Shown: piece by piece, positions 17,285-26,268 of the stretch
Position numbering within the stretch: position 1 is the first letter of the stretch
How the letters are laid out: every line of letters starts with the position of its first letter
Source of the DNA: Firmicutes bacterium UBA5493
Lineage (GTDB): Bacteria; Bacillota; Limnochordia; Darwinibacteriales; Darwinibacteriaceae
Assembly (NCBI GenBank): GCA_002424045.1
Contig: DIPH01000051.1
Coordinates: forward strand, 75,411 to 139,410
Direction: 5' to 3'
DNA length: 64,000 nt
The notes under the pieces: generated by a model
What the model was told of the DNA's origin: nothing
The model's database searches: none
The model's input: the letters and a program-made list of their open reading frames with translations, nothing else
Position numbers and translations under genes: made by a program

Positions 17285-17360
17285 CTTTTGATTTTGGGCA
17301 TAACTATTCTGAAGGACGAGCTTGCCTGTGATCATGAATACGTAGAGAAGAGGAATCACT

Positions 17361-18749
17361 ATGTCTGCATTTGAACAACTGGGGCTGAGCTCAGCTACGC
17401 TACAAGCCATCTACAGGCTGGGCTTTGAAGAACCCACTCCCATTCAGAAAAAGGCCATCCCCATAGCCCTTGATGGTAGAGATGTAATCGGACAGGCGCC
17501 TACTGGGACCGGAAAGACTGCTGCCTTTGGATTACCGATCATTGAAAGAATCCTGGTGGACAGCGACACCATTCAAGGTCTGGTGGTGGTTCCCACACGG
17601 GAGCTGGCCATTCAGGTGGCGGAGGAATTGAATAAGATCGGTGAGTACAAGAGAGTTCGCACACTACCCATCTATGGTGGACAAGACATGATGCGGCAGA
17701 TTAAGCTTCTCAAAAAACGGCCTCAAATTGTTGTAGGTACTCCAGGACGATTGATGGACCATATGCGCCGCCGGACAATTCGTCTACATAATATTTCCAT
17801 CGTGGTCTTAGATGAGGCCGATGAAATGCTCAATATGGGCTTTATTGACGATATAGAGTACATCCTTGGAGATATCCCTGAAGATAGGCAGACCCTTCTC
17901 TTTTCCGCTTCCATCACCAAGGCTGTAGAAACCATATCCAATCAATTCATGCGCGATCCTGCCCTGATTAAGGCTACACCACGGAATATTACCGTTCCTA
18001 GTACAGAGCAACACTACATAGAGCTTCCAGAAGGAAAGAAATTTGATGTCCTGTGTAATCTCCTCGATCTCCACTCACCGGAAGCAGCCATCATCTTTGG
18101 GCGCACCAAAAAAAGGGTCGATGAGATCAATCAAGCCCTTGCCCGACGAGGTTATTCTTCAGGTGCTATCCATGGGGATCTCAACCAAAGTCAACGGAAC
18201 ACAGTAATGAACCAATTCCGCACAGGATCCATCGAGATCTTAGTGGCAACAGATGTGGCTGCTAGGGGACTCGACATCGAAGGAGTGAGCCATGTCTACA
18301 ACTTTGATATTCCACAGGACCCTGAAAGCTATGTTCATCGCATTGGACGCACAGGACGTGCAGGGCGCAAAGGAGCCGCCTTCACTTTCATCACACATCG
18401 AGAGCTTGATCACCTGAAAATTATCGAGCGGCTTACGCAGCGCAAGATCATCCGCCACCCCATTCCTACACTTACAGATGCGCTGGCGGGACAACAGCAA
18501 GTCACGGTGGAGAAGGTTCTGAAGGCCGCCGAAGAACCTGTACTTGCGGCCTACAAAAACATGGCCGAAGACCTGCTTGAGCACCATGATTCTGTCACCC
18601 TCTTGGCTGCAACTCTGAAGCTTCTTACTAAAGAGCCAGACACTACACCTGTGCACTTCACTGAGGAGGCGCCCCCACGAGAAAGGAAGTCGCGTACATC
18701 CGGATCCCAGCGTCACATCCGGGGTCCTCGCAGATCTAGAAAAAAATGA
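17361..18749 (+). CDS. DEAD-box ATP-dependent RNA helicase, CshA-like
   Basis: 462 residues. Motifs in order: Q motif with EEPTPIQ (Q29), motif I APTGTGKT (46-53), PTRELA, TPGRLMD, motif II DEAD, motif III as SAS (usually SAT), then the second RecA domain with ATDVAARGLDI and HRIGRTGR. The C-terminus is short and basic (ends RRSRKK), as in CshA/CshB-type helicases. It unwinds RNA duplexes in mRNA decay, ribosome assembly and cold adaptation. AGAGGA precedes the ATG. It is divergently arranged with the cold-shock gene. Confidence 0.93.
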   Translation: MSAFEQLGLSSATLQAIYRLGFEEPTPIQKKAIPIALDGRDVIGQAPTGTGKTAAFGLPIIERILVDSDTIQGLVVVPTRELAIQVAEELNKIGEYKRVRTLPIYGGQDMMRQIKLLKKRPQIVVGTPGRLMDHMRRRTIRLHNISIVVLDEADEMLNMGFIDDIEYILGDIPEDRQTLLFSASITKAVETISNQFMRDPALIKATPRNITVPSTEQHYIELPEGKKFDVLCNLLDLHSPEAAIIFGRTKKRVDEINQALARRGYSSGAIHGDLNQSQRNTVMNQFRTGSIEILVATDVAARGLDIEGVSHVYNFDIPQDPESYVHRIGRTGRAGRKGAAFTFITHRELDHLKIIERLTQRKIIRHPIPTLTDALAGQQQVTVEKVLKAAEEPVLAAYKNMAEDLLEHHDSVTLLAATLKLLTKEPDTTPVHFTEEAPPRERKSRTSGSQRHIRGPRRSRKK

Positions 18750-18762
18750 GGAAATAAGCAAG

Positions 18763-18812
18763 GAAGTGTTGCCCAACTACTGACCGTAGCGAGCAACACT
18801 TCTTTTATTATC
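18763..18812 (+). terminator. Rho-independent terminator of the helicase gene
   Basis: GAAGTGTTGC / GCAACACTTC (10 bp) followed by TTTTATTATCTTT. Confidence 0.85.
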
Positions 18813-18813
18813 T

Positions 18814-19005
18814 TTACTGACCTAGACAGTCCAGAAGAAAGACTTGAATATCATCCATCAAGTCTCGATTGAGATCTTGGGCTAGTTCTCGATCTATCGT
18901 TGAGTAAAAGTCCTGTCTCACCTCATAGGGGATCTTTTGTTCATAGAGGTCATAGAGTTCTCGATATAGAACGTTGACTTCAGAATTTCGCAAACAAGTT
19001 GACAT
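18814..19005 (-). CDS. Small hypothetical protein
   Basis: 63 residues, rich in acidic and hydrophobic residues in a helical pattern (YRELYDLYEQKIPYEV, then LAQDLNRDLMDDIQVFLLD). It begins 6 bases after the oppF stop. No convincing ribosome binding site is present, and the helicase terminator lies at its 3' end. It may be a genuine small gene at the end of the opp operon or a remnant; I do not recognise it. Confidence 0.4.
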   Translation of the reverse strand: MSTCLRNSEVNVLYRELYDLYEQKIPYEVRQDFYSTIDRELAQDLNRDLMDDIQVFLLDCLGQ

Positions 19006-19011
19006 AGTTCG

Positions 19012-20001
19012 TCAAAGTGCGCGCGGGACAGTCCCCTCAAACAGCGGATGATAACACAGCACTCTTCTTGTCCCGAGTTCCCTCATCTCTGGCCTAGTTC
19101 GACGGCATTCTTCCGTTGAATAGGGACAACGAGGTGCAAACTTGCAGTAGGTAATGGCATACTCCTTCTCCTCCAAATCCGGCATGACCAATTCCTGATC
19201 CCACTTTTCTCCTACCCTGGGAACAGCACTCACCAGAAGTTCTGTATAGGGGTGGGCCGGATTATCCATAATTTCCTTCGCCACTCCATATTCAATCAAA
19301 CTTCCACGGTACAATGTGGCCATATAATCCGAGACATAGTAAGCGGTGGACAGATCATGGGTTACATAGATAAAGGACACATTGTACTCATCTTTTAGTT
19401 CCTTAAAAAGATTAACAATGTTCATCTTCATGGAGGCGTCAACCGCCGATACTGGCTCGTCGGCAATAATCAGTTTAGGACGTGTAATAAGGGCACGGGC
19501 AATAGACACCCTCTGGAGCTCTCCTCCGGAAAACTGAGTCGGATACTTATCCTTCACAACCGAAAGCGACATCCCCACACTCTTTAGAGTCTCATCGACA
19601 AGCTCATCCGCCTCCTTGCGATTCGTAGCAATTCCCAGACGCAGAGCTGTATTATAAAGATAGGTGTCCACCTTCTTGCGGGCCGAGAACGCTTCATAAG
19701 GATTTTGGAAGATAGGCTGAACATCCAGGCGAAAGCGAGTCGGGTCATAGTCTTTTTTATCGCCATAGGAGTTCCCCGAAAGTACAATATCCCCCATATC
19801 CGGCTTGTGGATCCTCAAAAGCATCCGGCAAAGAGTAGACTTCCCACATCCAGATTCCCCCACAATGGAGAGAATCACAGGCTTTTCCGCATCAATACCA
19901 AAGGATATATCGTCCACGGCCACTAGCTTCTTGCCCCTGATAAGACCCCCGATTCGGAATATCTTAGTAACATGATTAACTTCCAGAAGCTTTTGTGTCA
20001 T
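19012..20001 (-). CDS. Oligopeptide/oligosaccharide ABC transporter ATP-binding protein (OppF-like)
   Basis: About 329 residues from the ATG at 20001 (a GTG three bases earlier is possible), overlapping the oppD-like gene. Walker A is GESGCGKST, signature FSGGELQRVS, Walker B LIIADEP. The C-terminal extension has the cysteine cluster CKFAPRCPYSTEEC typical of Opp/Dpp ATPases. It powers the importer encoded upstream. Its last residues, EGTVPRAL, are encoded by a copy of the dispersed repeat, so the native C-terminus has been altered. Confidence 0.9.
   Translation of the reverse strand: MTQKLLEVNHVTKIFRIGGLIRGKKLVAVDDISFGIDAEKPVILSIVGESGCGKSTLCRMLLRIHKPDMGDIVLSGNSYGDKKDYDPTRFRLDVQPIFQNPYEAFSARKKVDTYLYNTALRLGIATNRKEADELVDETLKSVGMSLSVVKDKYPTQFSGGELQRVSIARALITRPKLIIADEPVSAVDASMKMNIVNLFKELKDEYNVSFIYVTHDLSTAYYVSDYMATLYRGSLIEYGVAKEIMDNPAHPYTELLVSAVPRVGEKWDQELVMPDLEEKEYAITYCKFAPRCPYSTEECRRTRPEMRELGTRRVLCYHPLFEGTVPRAL
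19022..19038 (-). repeat. Dispersed palindromic repeat, copy 8
   Basis: CGCGGGACAGTCCCCTC, lying inside the 3' end of the oppF-like gene and encoding EGTVPRA. Confidence 0.6.
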
Positions 20002-20971
20002 CACTCATCACCTTCTCAGAGAAATGGCAGGCAACAAAACGCCCTGGCCTCACCTCTCGAAATTCGGGAACATCGCGGCCACAAATCTCACCTGGATGGG
20101 GACAGCGGGGTGCAAAGCGGCATCCCGGTGGAGGATCGGTCAAGGACGGAGGACGTCCAGGAATCCCCACCTTCTGACTCTTATCTCCCACCCGGGGAAG
20201 GGCACCGATCAGCATTTTAGTATAGGGATGAATGGGGTCGTCGAAAATATCATCTGTCGTACCGAGTTCAGCAAAACTTCCGGAGTACATAATTCCCATA
20301 CGCTTGGTCACTTGGTAATGAACCCCCATATCATGGCTCACTACAACCAAAGTATTCTGCAACTCCCTTTGAAGACGCATCAGCATCATCAAAATGCCCC
20401 TTTGAACTACCACATCAAGGGCGGTAGTCGGTTCGTCCGCCAAGACTACATTGGGAGACATAAATGTAGCCAGGGCAATAATCACCCTCTGCCTCATGCC
20501 TCCAGAGAGCTGGAATGGGAAAGCGTCCAAGAGATCCCGGGAGAGACTTAGTTCCTCCAGGTACTTGGCCACCCTCTCCAGAGTTTCTTCCTTTGATTCA
20601 TTCTTTTTCTCTTCCTCGGGGATAGAATCCAAAAACTGACTCTTCAAGCGGGTGATGGGATTTAGGACACTTTGGGCCGCCTGGGGTACGTAGGAAATAT
20701 TCTTCCACCAAGCTTCGCGGATCGTTCCAGATTCATAGGAAAAAGAATCACCGTTTTTCTTCCCACTTAACAAAACCCTTCCCCCATCGATCTTGAGGGG
20801 AAAATCTATAATATCGTACAATACCTTCAAGAGTGTTGTCTTTCCGCAGCCAGATTCTCCAGCGATCCCAAAGATCTCATTCTCATAGATCTCAAAATTC
20901 AAGTCCTTAAGAACATGTACATCACCATCAATTGTCTTATATGATGTGGAAAGGTTCTCGACTTTCAGCAT
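19976..20971 (-). CDS. Oligopeptide/oligosaccharide ABC transporter ATP-binding protein (OppD-like)
   Basis: 331 residues. Walker A GESGCGKTT, signature LSGGMRQRV, Walker B VVLADEPTTALD, and the Opp-type C-terminal cysteines in GCRFAPRCPHPGEIC. It forms the ATPase heterodimer with the OppF-like protein, whose gene overlaps its end by 26 bases. It starts 2 bases before the end of the permease gene upstream, indicating tight co-expression. Confidence 0.92.
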   Translation of the reverse strand: MLKVENLSTSYKTIDGDVHVLKDLNFEIYENEIFGIAGESGCGKTTLLKVLYDIIDFPLKIDGGRVLLSGKKNGDSFSYESGTIREAWWKNISYVPQAAQSVLNPITRLKSQFLDSIPEEEKKNESKEETLERVAKYLEELSLSRDLLDAFPFQLSGGMRQRVIIALATFMSPNVVLADEPTTALDVVVQRGILMMLMRLQRELQNTLVVVSHDMGVHYQVTKRMGIMYSGSFAELGTTDDIFDDPIHPYTKMLIGALPRVGDKSQKVGIPGRPPSLTDPPPGCRFAPRCPHPGEICGRDVPEFREVRPGRFVACHFSEKVMSDDTKASGS

Positions 20972-20973
20972 CC

Positions 20974-21816
20974 CTACCTACCTCTTTTCATGGACAAGTA
21001 ATCATTGTATCCAGTGATTAGAAGGAACAAACCAATAAAAAGGACAATCGTGGCGATAATAGGGGGACCGATCCAATTCCACTGGTTGGTGAAAATGGCA
21101 TTGCGCTCTCTGGCCCATTGAATCATATTCCCAAGGGAAATTAGGTTGGCCGGAGATAGTCCCAAAACGGCAAGGGCCGATTCAGAGGCAATAGCCGATA
21201 ATGTCGCATTCATAAAGTTCGATAAAGACCAGGTTAGAGCATAGGGAAGAATCTCGGTGACAATCACCTGCACCGTTCCTTCCCCCGAGAACCAGGCCGT
21301 GTGGATAAAGTCCCGTTCTTTAAGGGACAGAGCCAATGAGCGAATCTGCCTGCTAGGCCAGGCCCAGGCAAAGATGGCCAGGACTAAGGCCATTAGAATA
21401 ACGGTAGCCGATCCCCGCATGAGAGATGTCATTAAGATCAAGATCGGAAGAGAGGGAATCACAACGAAGGTATCGGTGACCACCATTAAGATGCGGTCCA
21501 GGAAGCCTCCACTAAAACCTGCCAGAAGACCCACAAAGACTCCAACCACCGTACCTATAAGTGCCACAATGAAACCTATCACCAAGGAATTATGAATAGC
21601 CTCAATCAAAAGCCAGAAAACATCCTGACCCATACTGGTTGTTCCAAAGAAGTGATCCGGGGAAGGAGACAGCCTTCGGGGATAGGTATTATAGCTGAAA
21701 GGGTTAGGGTGTGGGATATAGTACACCACGAAACCAAGAATTAAGAAAAAAAGTGTGATACTTATGCCGGCCCTGAGACGGCCGTTGGCATTTTTTAGGA
21801 ACTTTCTCACGTCCAC
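20974..21816 (-). CDS. Opp-type ABC transporter permease (OppC-like)
   Basis: 280 residues from a GTG with AAGGGGGAA upstream. One N-terminal helix is followed by the OppC_N region with GTTSMGQDVFWLL (usually GTDxxGRD), then five transport-domain helices. It pairs with the OppB-like permease. Confidence 0.9.
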   Translation of the reverse strand: MDVRKFLKNANGRLRAGISITLFFLILGFVVYYIPHPNPFSYNTYPRRLSPSPDHFFGTTSMGQDVFWLLIEAIHNSLVIGFIVALIGTVVGVFVGLLAGFSGGFLDRILMVVTDTFVVIPSLPILILMTSLMRGSATVILMALVLAIFAWAWPSRQIRSLALSLKERDFIHTAWFSGEGTVQVIVTEILPYALTWSLSNFMNATLSAIASESALAVLGLSPANLISLGNMIQWARERNAIFTNQWNWIGPPIIATIVLFIGLFLLITGYNDYLSMKRGR

Positions 21817-21825
21817 TTCCCCCTT

Positions 21826-22824
21826 CTAGCTGTAGCGAATTCTAGGATCAATCAGAGGATAGATTAGATCCACGATAAGTGTTGCGGTGGCAATGGCCAC
21901 AATGGAAATGGTAATACATCCCAGGATCATGTTGTAATCGGACTGTAAGATAGCCTTTTGAATGAGAGTACCAACTCCAGGATATCCGAAGATAATTTCG
22001 GTCATAATGGAGCCGCTAAAGACACCGCCAAGACTCATGGCCAGGGCTGTGACCTGAGTAATGATGGAATTTCGAAGGACATAACTTTGACCAATCTTCT
22101 GTTCAGAGAGCCCCCGATAGCGGGCATATAATACAAAATCCTCCTCAGATACAGTGCCCGAAAGAGATTTCATGGAGATGATCCACCATCCTGTTCCCAC
22201 AAGTAAGAGGGAAACAGCAGGAAGGACTGAGGCGCGCAGAAGAGTTCTTATAAATGTTCCAAAACCACCCATGGTGATGATCGTTGATTGAAGGGGAAAC
22301 CAACCAAGTAAGAAGGCGAATACAATCTGAAGAACTAGAGCCACAATGAAGTAAGGTACGGGATAAATGCAGATGGCAACTCCCTCCAAGAACTTAGAGG
22401 AAAGGCGATCTTTGCGAAACCCCGCTTGTAGGCCAATGAAATTTCCAATGATCCAGGCTAGAACGGTGGTCATAAGCATGAGACCTAAGGTATAGGGAAG
22501 GTATGTCTTAATGATATCTCCCACAGGGGTAGGAAAGCTCATGAGGGATGGTCCAAAATCAAATTGCAGGAGGCCCTTTTTGAGAAAGGAGACGTATTGT
22601 TCCAGCAAGGAACCTTCAAGGCCAAACTGGACCCGTAAAGATTTTCGGAGAGATTCCATTTCCAAGGGGTCCATTTGCCCCGAGCGGGATTGAATCCTCC
22701 CAATCATGTTCTCCACAGGATCAGAGGGAAACATTCGGGGCACGAAAAAGATGAAGGTCACACCAATCCATATGGTCAGAGCCCAGGTTAAGATACGAAG
22801 TCCAAAGTATTGCGTGAATTTCAA
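21826..22824 (-). CDS. Opp-type ABC transporter permease (OppB-like)
   Basis: 332 residues if the TTG at 22824 is used; it has AGGGGAG 8 bases upstream, while the GTG at 22833 abuts that site. Six membrane helices, with the N-terminal large loop of OppB proteins and the EAA-type segment YARYRGLSEQKIGQSYVLRN. ALAMSLGGVFSGSIMTEIIF and GYPGVG are characteristic. First permease gene after the binding-protein gene, separated by a hairpin. Confidence 0.9.
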   Translation of the reverse strand: MKFTQYFGLRILTWALTIWIGVTFIFFVPRMFPSDPVENMIGRIQSRSGQMDPLEMESLRKSLRVQFGLEGSLLEQYVSFLKKGLLQFDFGPSLMSFPTPVGDIIKTYLPYTLGLMLMTTVLAWIIGNFIGLQAGFRKDRLSSKFLEGVAICIYPVPYFIVALVLQIVFAFLLGWFPLQSTIITMGGFGTFIRTLLRASVLPAVSLLLVGTGWWIISMKSLSGTVSEEDFVLYARYRGLSEQKIGQSYVLRNSIITQVTALAMSLGGVFSGSIMTEIIFGYPGVGTLIQKAILQSDYNMILGCITISIVAIATATLIVDLIYPLIDPRIRYS

Positions 22825-22877
22825 CTGCGTCACTCCCCTAGATATACACTCGACTCTTGCTCCTTATAGTTTTACAA

Positions 22878-22922
22878 AAGACACGTGCTGCTGCTATCAT
22901 GGAAGGCGCCAGCACGTGTCTT
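22878..22922 (-). other. Intercistronic hairpin after the Opp binding-protein gene
   Basis: A perfect 13-bp stem, AAGACACGTGCTG / CAGCACGTGTCTT, with a 19-base loop, 37 bases past the binding-protein stop. On the minus strand it is followed by TTGT, a weak U-run, so partial termination or 3'-end protection of the binding-protein message is likely. Confidence 0.7.
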
Positions 22923-22958
22923 GGTGCGCCCAGTATTTCAGGCGACTCAAATACTCGT

Positions 22959-24848
22959 TTAGTCTACAGGAGTAATCTCGGTTGTGATGTACTTAAAGCA
23001 GCTCCACCACCACCAGGGACCATTGTAAGGATTCTCGGCGCTGGGATAATTCTCCCAGAAGGTGCTGTTGGTCGGTACAAACTTAACACCAGAATGGAAG
23101 CCGAGGAAAGGCATATCGGCCGTGGCCGCCTTCATAAACTCCATACCCAGTTCGTAGGACTCGTCACTATCAGGGGACACGACGGCCATCTCATGAATGA
23201 TCCGGGTTGCTTCTGCATTATTCCAGCGGCTGCCCTGACCTGCACCACGCTCACCTAGAGGAACAATCAAATTGGCATCCCAACCGCTGATTTGGGAGTA
23301 GAGATCTCTGGTGATTCCTCCAGTTGGCCAATAGCCACCAATTTCGTAGTTTCCTGTAGCAGCGTTGCTATCCCATGTGGCACTACTTTCACTGGCCAAA
23401 TTACAGTTAAATCCGAACTTAACCAATTGGTCATACGCAGCAATCAAACCGCGTCCTGCTTGGGCTTCTGTGTCGGCCAAGTAGGTCATGTTAATGGTGA
23501 AGGGTTGACCCTCGAAGTACCATCCGTCAGCCCTCTTCTCGAGGCCGGCCTTGATAAAGAGCTTCTCGGCTACATCAGGAGCATACTTCCAGCAACCAAT
23601 ACCAAACATGTCGATTAAAGCATCGTGGTCGGTAGGAATATCATAGCCCTGGGCCCTGAGGGTTTCAGCCATTCTATAGGCATACCCGGTGTCGAAAGGC
23701 TTGAAGGTTGTGCCATCACCTAGATCGAGAGCAAACTCTTCCAACCAGGACAGCAAAGGAATGTAATACAGCTCCTGCATTGCAGATGTCGCAGTTAGAA
23801 TCGGTAGTGCACTAGCACGACCTACGCCATCAAAGATATTAACAGAAATCTCGTCAAAGTTCATGGCCAAGGTTACACCCCAACGGAAGTCAGGATTGTC
23901 GTAGGGTTCTTTGGCCATTTGGAAGGAAATCCCCTTGGAACAAGGATCATCACTTGTAGCATAGGGGAAGTCCTTATACCAGCAAGCAATATTAGGATTC
24001 ATGGCAGTCATGACCTCTACCATTTCAGGTGTGACTTCACAAAGAATATCGACTTCGTTGTTGACCATGGCCATTTGGCGTGTTGTATCGTCACCAACAT
24101 ACTTGAACAAGATGTACTGAGCCTGGGGCATCTTGCCCGTTACTACACCAACAGTACTATGTTGCCAGTCTTCACGGCGCTCATAGAGCACCCATTTGCC
24201 TAGATTGTCAAAGGCCTTGACAGTATATGGTCCGGCTACGACAGGATCGCTGTCTTTAAAGGTTGTTACGTCCTCCACCTTAGAATAGATGTGCTCAGGA
24301 ACGATGCGCAGGTCGTTACCCCAAATCGTAACACCAAAGCGCAGTGCCAGACGGGGGAAGGAGTCTAGAGTCTTGATCAGAACTGTATAGTCGTCAATTT
24401 TCTCAATTGACTCAAACACAGCGTTGTAGTAAGCACTCGGGCCAATTCCAGGGTTATCCATGATCATATTGAAGGTAAATATCACGTCATCTGCGTTCAG
24501 AACCTCACCATCAGACCAGCGAATACCCTCACGGATTCTCACAATATGTTCGGTAAAGTCTTCATTGGATTCAGGGGCTCCTGCGGCTACTTCGCCGAAT
24601 TGCTCACCCTTGGTCGTATCCATTTCCCACATCATGGCGGACATCAGTTGATGAATGCCAAATCCCATTTGCGTCCCTTGCATGTACGAGTTGAATTGCC
24701 CGGGAACGTCAGTTGGTGTCTGGGTTTCCACGATGAGAGTTTCCCTGCGAGGGGTGCCTACCTCAGTCATGGCATATACATTCACGGCGGTAAACACTAG
24801 CAAGACTAAAAGCGGGAGCACAAGAAAAGCGGACACTTTCCTTTTCAT
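22959..24848 (-). CDS. Opp/Dpp-family extracellular solute-binding protein (SBP_bac_5)
   Basis: 629 residues from the ATG at 24848 with GAGGAGG upstream. A signal peptide (about 1-26, ending VNVYA) has no lipobox cysteine. The mature protein is an SBP_bac_5 protein; IRWSDGEVLNADDVIFTFNM is the signature region. At this size and in this sort of organism, such proteins may bind oligosaccharides as well as peptides (as shown for Thermotoga homologues), so the ligand is open. It heads an operon with two permeases and two ATPases. Confidence 0.9.
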   Translation of the reverse strand: MKRKVSAFLVLPLLVLLVFTAVNVYAMTEVGTPRRETLIVETQTPTDVPGQFNSYMQGTQMGFGIHQLMSAMMWEMDTTKGEQFGEVAAGAPESNEDFTEHIVRIREGIRWSDGEVLNADDVIFTFNMIMDNPGIGPSAYYNAVFESIEKIDDYTVLIKTLDSFPRLALRFGVTIWGNDLRIVPEHIYSKVEDVTTFKDSDPVVAGPYTVKAFDNLGKWVLYERREDWQHSTVGVVTGKMPQAQYILFKYVGDDTTRQMAMVNNEVDILCEVTPEMVEVMTAMNPNIACWYKDFPYATSDDPCSKGISFQMAKEPYDNPDFRWGVTLAMNFDEISVNIFDGVGRASALPILTATSAMQELYYIPLLSWLEEFALDLGDGTTFKPFDTGYAYRMAETLRAQGYDIPTDHDALIDMFGIGCWKYAPDVAEKLFIKAGLEKRADGWYFEGQPFTINMTYLADTEAQAGRGLIAAYDQLVKFGFNCNLASESSATWDSNAATGNYEIGGYWPTGGITRDLYSQISGWDANLIVPLGERGAGQGSRWNNAEATRIIHEMAVVSPDSDESYELGMEFMKAATADMPFLGFHSGVKFVPTNSTFWENYPSAENPYNGPWWWWSCFKYITTEITPVD

Positions 24849-25069
24849 TTGAATTCCTCCTCTTTTATTTTGATTAATACGAGCAAGACCAGACTCTCTT
24901 GTTCGCACTTAATCACACAATCACCATCTTGCTTGCAACGTACCAGCTGTAATGTACTAGTCCAAATCCATCTCCATTCCTGTGGCTTCATACTATAGGT
25001 TTGTTTAATCTTATAGTTGATGGTATGGTTTCATCATAGAACTTTACCGTGGCTTTACCTCTTTAAAAT

Positions 25070-25098
25070 ATTATATAACCCTGTCCTAATATTGTCAA
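25070..25098 (-). promoter_or_regulatory. Consensus sigma-A promoter of the opp operon
   Basis: On the minus strand: TTGACA (25098-25093), 17-base spacer, TATAAT (25075-25070), a perfect match to the vegetative consensus. The start near 25063 gives a leader of about 215 bases before the binding-protein ATG. I see no known riboswitch in the leader. Confidence 0.88.
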
Positions 25099-25124
25099 AC
25101 AATTGTGGCTTTTATGTTCTGCTC

Positions 25125-25140
25125 GAGGAACTGTCCCTGG
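25125..25140. repeat. Dispersed palindromic repeat, copy 9
   Basis: GAGGAACTGTCCCTGG followed by an AT/GC-alternating tract (GCGCAATTCGCGCGCAATTG). Confidence 0.5.
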
Positions 25141-25174
25141 CGCAATTCGCGCGCAATTGGCGCAATGAGCAAAC

Positions 25175-25201
25175 GACCTCTACCTTGGGGTGGTAGAGGT
25201 C
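25175..25201. repeat. Inverted repeat of unknown role
   Basis: GACCTCTACC / GGTAGAGGTC, a 10-bp stem with a 7-base loop, between the opp promoter and the SEC-C remnant. No U-tract on either strand. Confidence 0.5.
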
Positions 25202-25333
25202 ACTTCGTGGTGGATGCGGGGAGCCCTATAGGGACAGCGCATTCCCGTTCCCGTCCCGCCGATTTGCAGGAATGTATAAGGATACGATCAACTAGAAAAA
25301 GATAACGGTTCCCTACGCCTATCAGTTCCGTAT

Positions 25334-25347
25334 CGGACTGTCCCTCA
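25334..25347. repeat. Dispersed palindromic repeat, copy 10
   Basis: CGGACTGTCCCTCA; the TGA stop of the SEC-C gene lies within it. Confidence 0.5.
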
Positions 25348-25931
25348 AGCCCCGCAGCATTTCTTATACCTCTTACCACTGCCACAGGGGCAGGGATCAT
25401 TTCTACCTACTTTCTTTGGCCTTACGATAGGTTGGTCAAAGGCCAAAGGAGCGATGTTTTCCTCCTCTGTTTCTTGAAAACAGGCGCACCAGTACATCTC
25501 TTCGATCACATCGTCAATATATCTTGATTCTCGTCATCTTGCATCCAGGCCAAAAAGTCCTCGAAATCACCGTACATAGTTGGATCAACTCGCTCTTTGT
25601 CAAACAAAAATCTTATGTCCTCTATCATGTCAAAAAGACTGCAGTCATCGACAACCCCTTGAATAATCACCAACTCAAGAACTTCATCTAAAGCCTTGAG
25701 TAAGAGGGCTGTTGTTTCGTCTTTTCTGGAGGCGGCTAGCTCCAGTGCTCCTCGGGGGAATGTTTCATCTAAATATCTCAGTTCATTGATGATTTTATCC
25801 ATATCGATCATCCTCGCTTTTCGAATGTCTTTTCGTCGCACTGCGGCTTTCAGTGCTTTCTTCACTTCGGGGATTTTCTCTCCAGGGTTGCCCCTTATGT
25901 GCTTCTTGGCATATTCCTCAATAGAAATGAG
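25345..25931 (-). pseudogene. SEC-C-motif protein gene, frameshifted
   Basis: An upstream frame (GTG at 25865, open from 25931) encodes a helical domain ending with GDFEDFLAWMQDDENQ. A frameshift near 25520-25535 leads into a second frame, which reads YIDDVIEEMYWCACFQ and ends with a perfect SEC-C zinc motif, GRNDPCPCGSGKRYKKCC, then GA and stop. SEC-C motifs (CPCGSGKKYKKCC type) bind zinc and mediate SecB or ribosome contacts. The upstream frame also lacks a good start codon and ribosome site. The stop is inside a dispersed repeat. Confidence 0.75.
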
Positions 25932-26000
25932 TCAGCGTGATCACACTTTCTAAGAGAGGAACAAGTTCCTCAACCTGAGTGACGAAATTCGTAGAACTGT

Positions 26001-26017
26001 AGGAGGACTTGTCCCGA
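26001..26017. repeat. Dispersed palindromic repeat, copy 11 (degenerate)
   Basis: AGGAGGACTTGTCCCGA, upstream of the peroxiredoxin promoter. Confidence 0.4.
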
Positions 26018-26149
26018 ACTTTCCAACACAGAAACCTTAGTTCTACTTTTGTGTCCTTCCACGGTTGAAGCGAAATTCCTTGTCTAAGACTGGTTCTCCG
26101 TTACGGTGGGTAGATTGCTGGCGGGAACTTGATAAGGAAGAAAACACCC

Positions 26150-26178
26150 TTGACATCCTTGCCCTATCAACGTATACT
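26150..26178 (+). promoter_or_regulatory. Promoter of the peroxiredoxin gene
   Basis: TTGACA (26150-26155), 17-base spacer, TATACT (26173-26178). Predicted start near 26185. The 219 bases before it, back to the SEC-C remnant, hold one repeat copy and nothing else recognisable. Confidence 0.85.
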
Positions 26179-26179
26179 A

Positions 26180-26199
26180 TTGATAATCGCTATTAACAA
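26180..26199 (+). promoter_or_regulatory. Fur/PerR-like operator
   Basis: TTGATAATCGCTATTAACAA, an imperfect palindrome (14 of 20 positions symmetric) placed over the predicted transcription start. The TGATAAT half-site resembles Fur/PerR boxes of Firmicutes. PerR control of a peroxiredoxin would fit; MntR or Fur are alternatives. Confidence 0.6.
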
Positions 26200-26268
26200 G
26201 GAGTTGTGTCTTCGACAACTGACACACCGGTAGCTGAAAGAAAATAACTACACAGGAGTGATCTTTTA

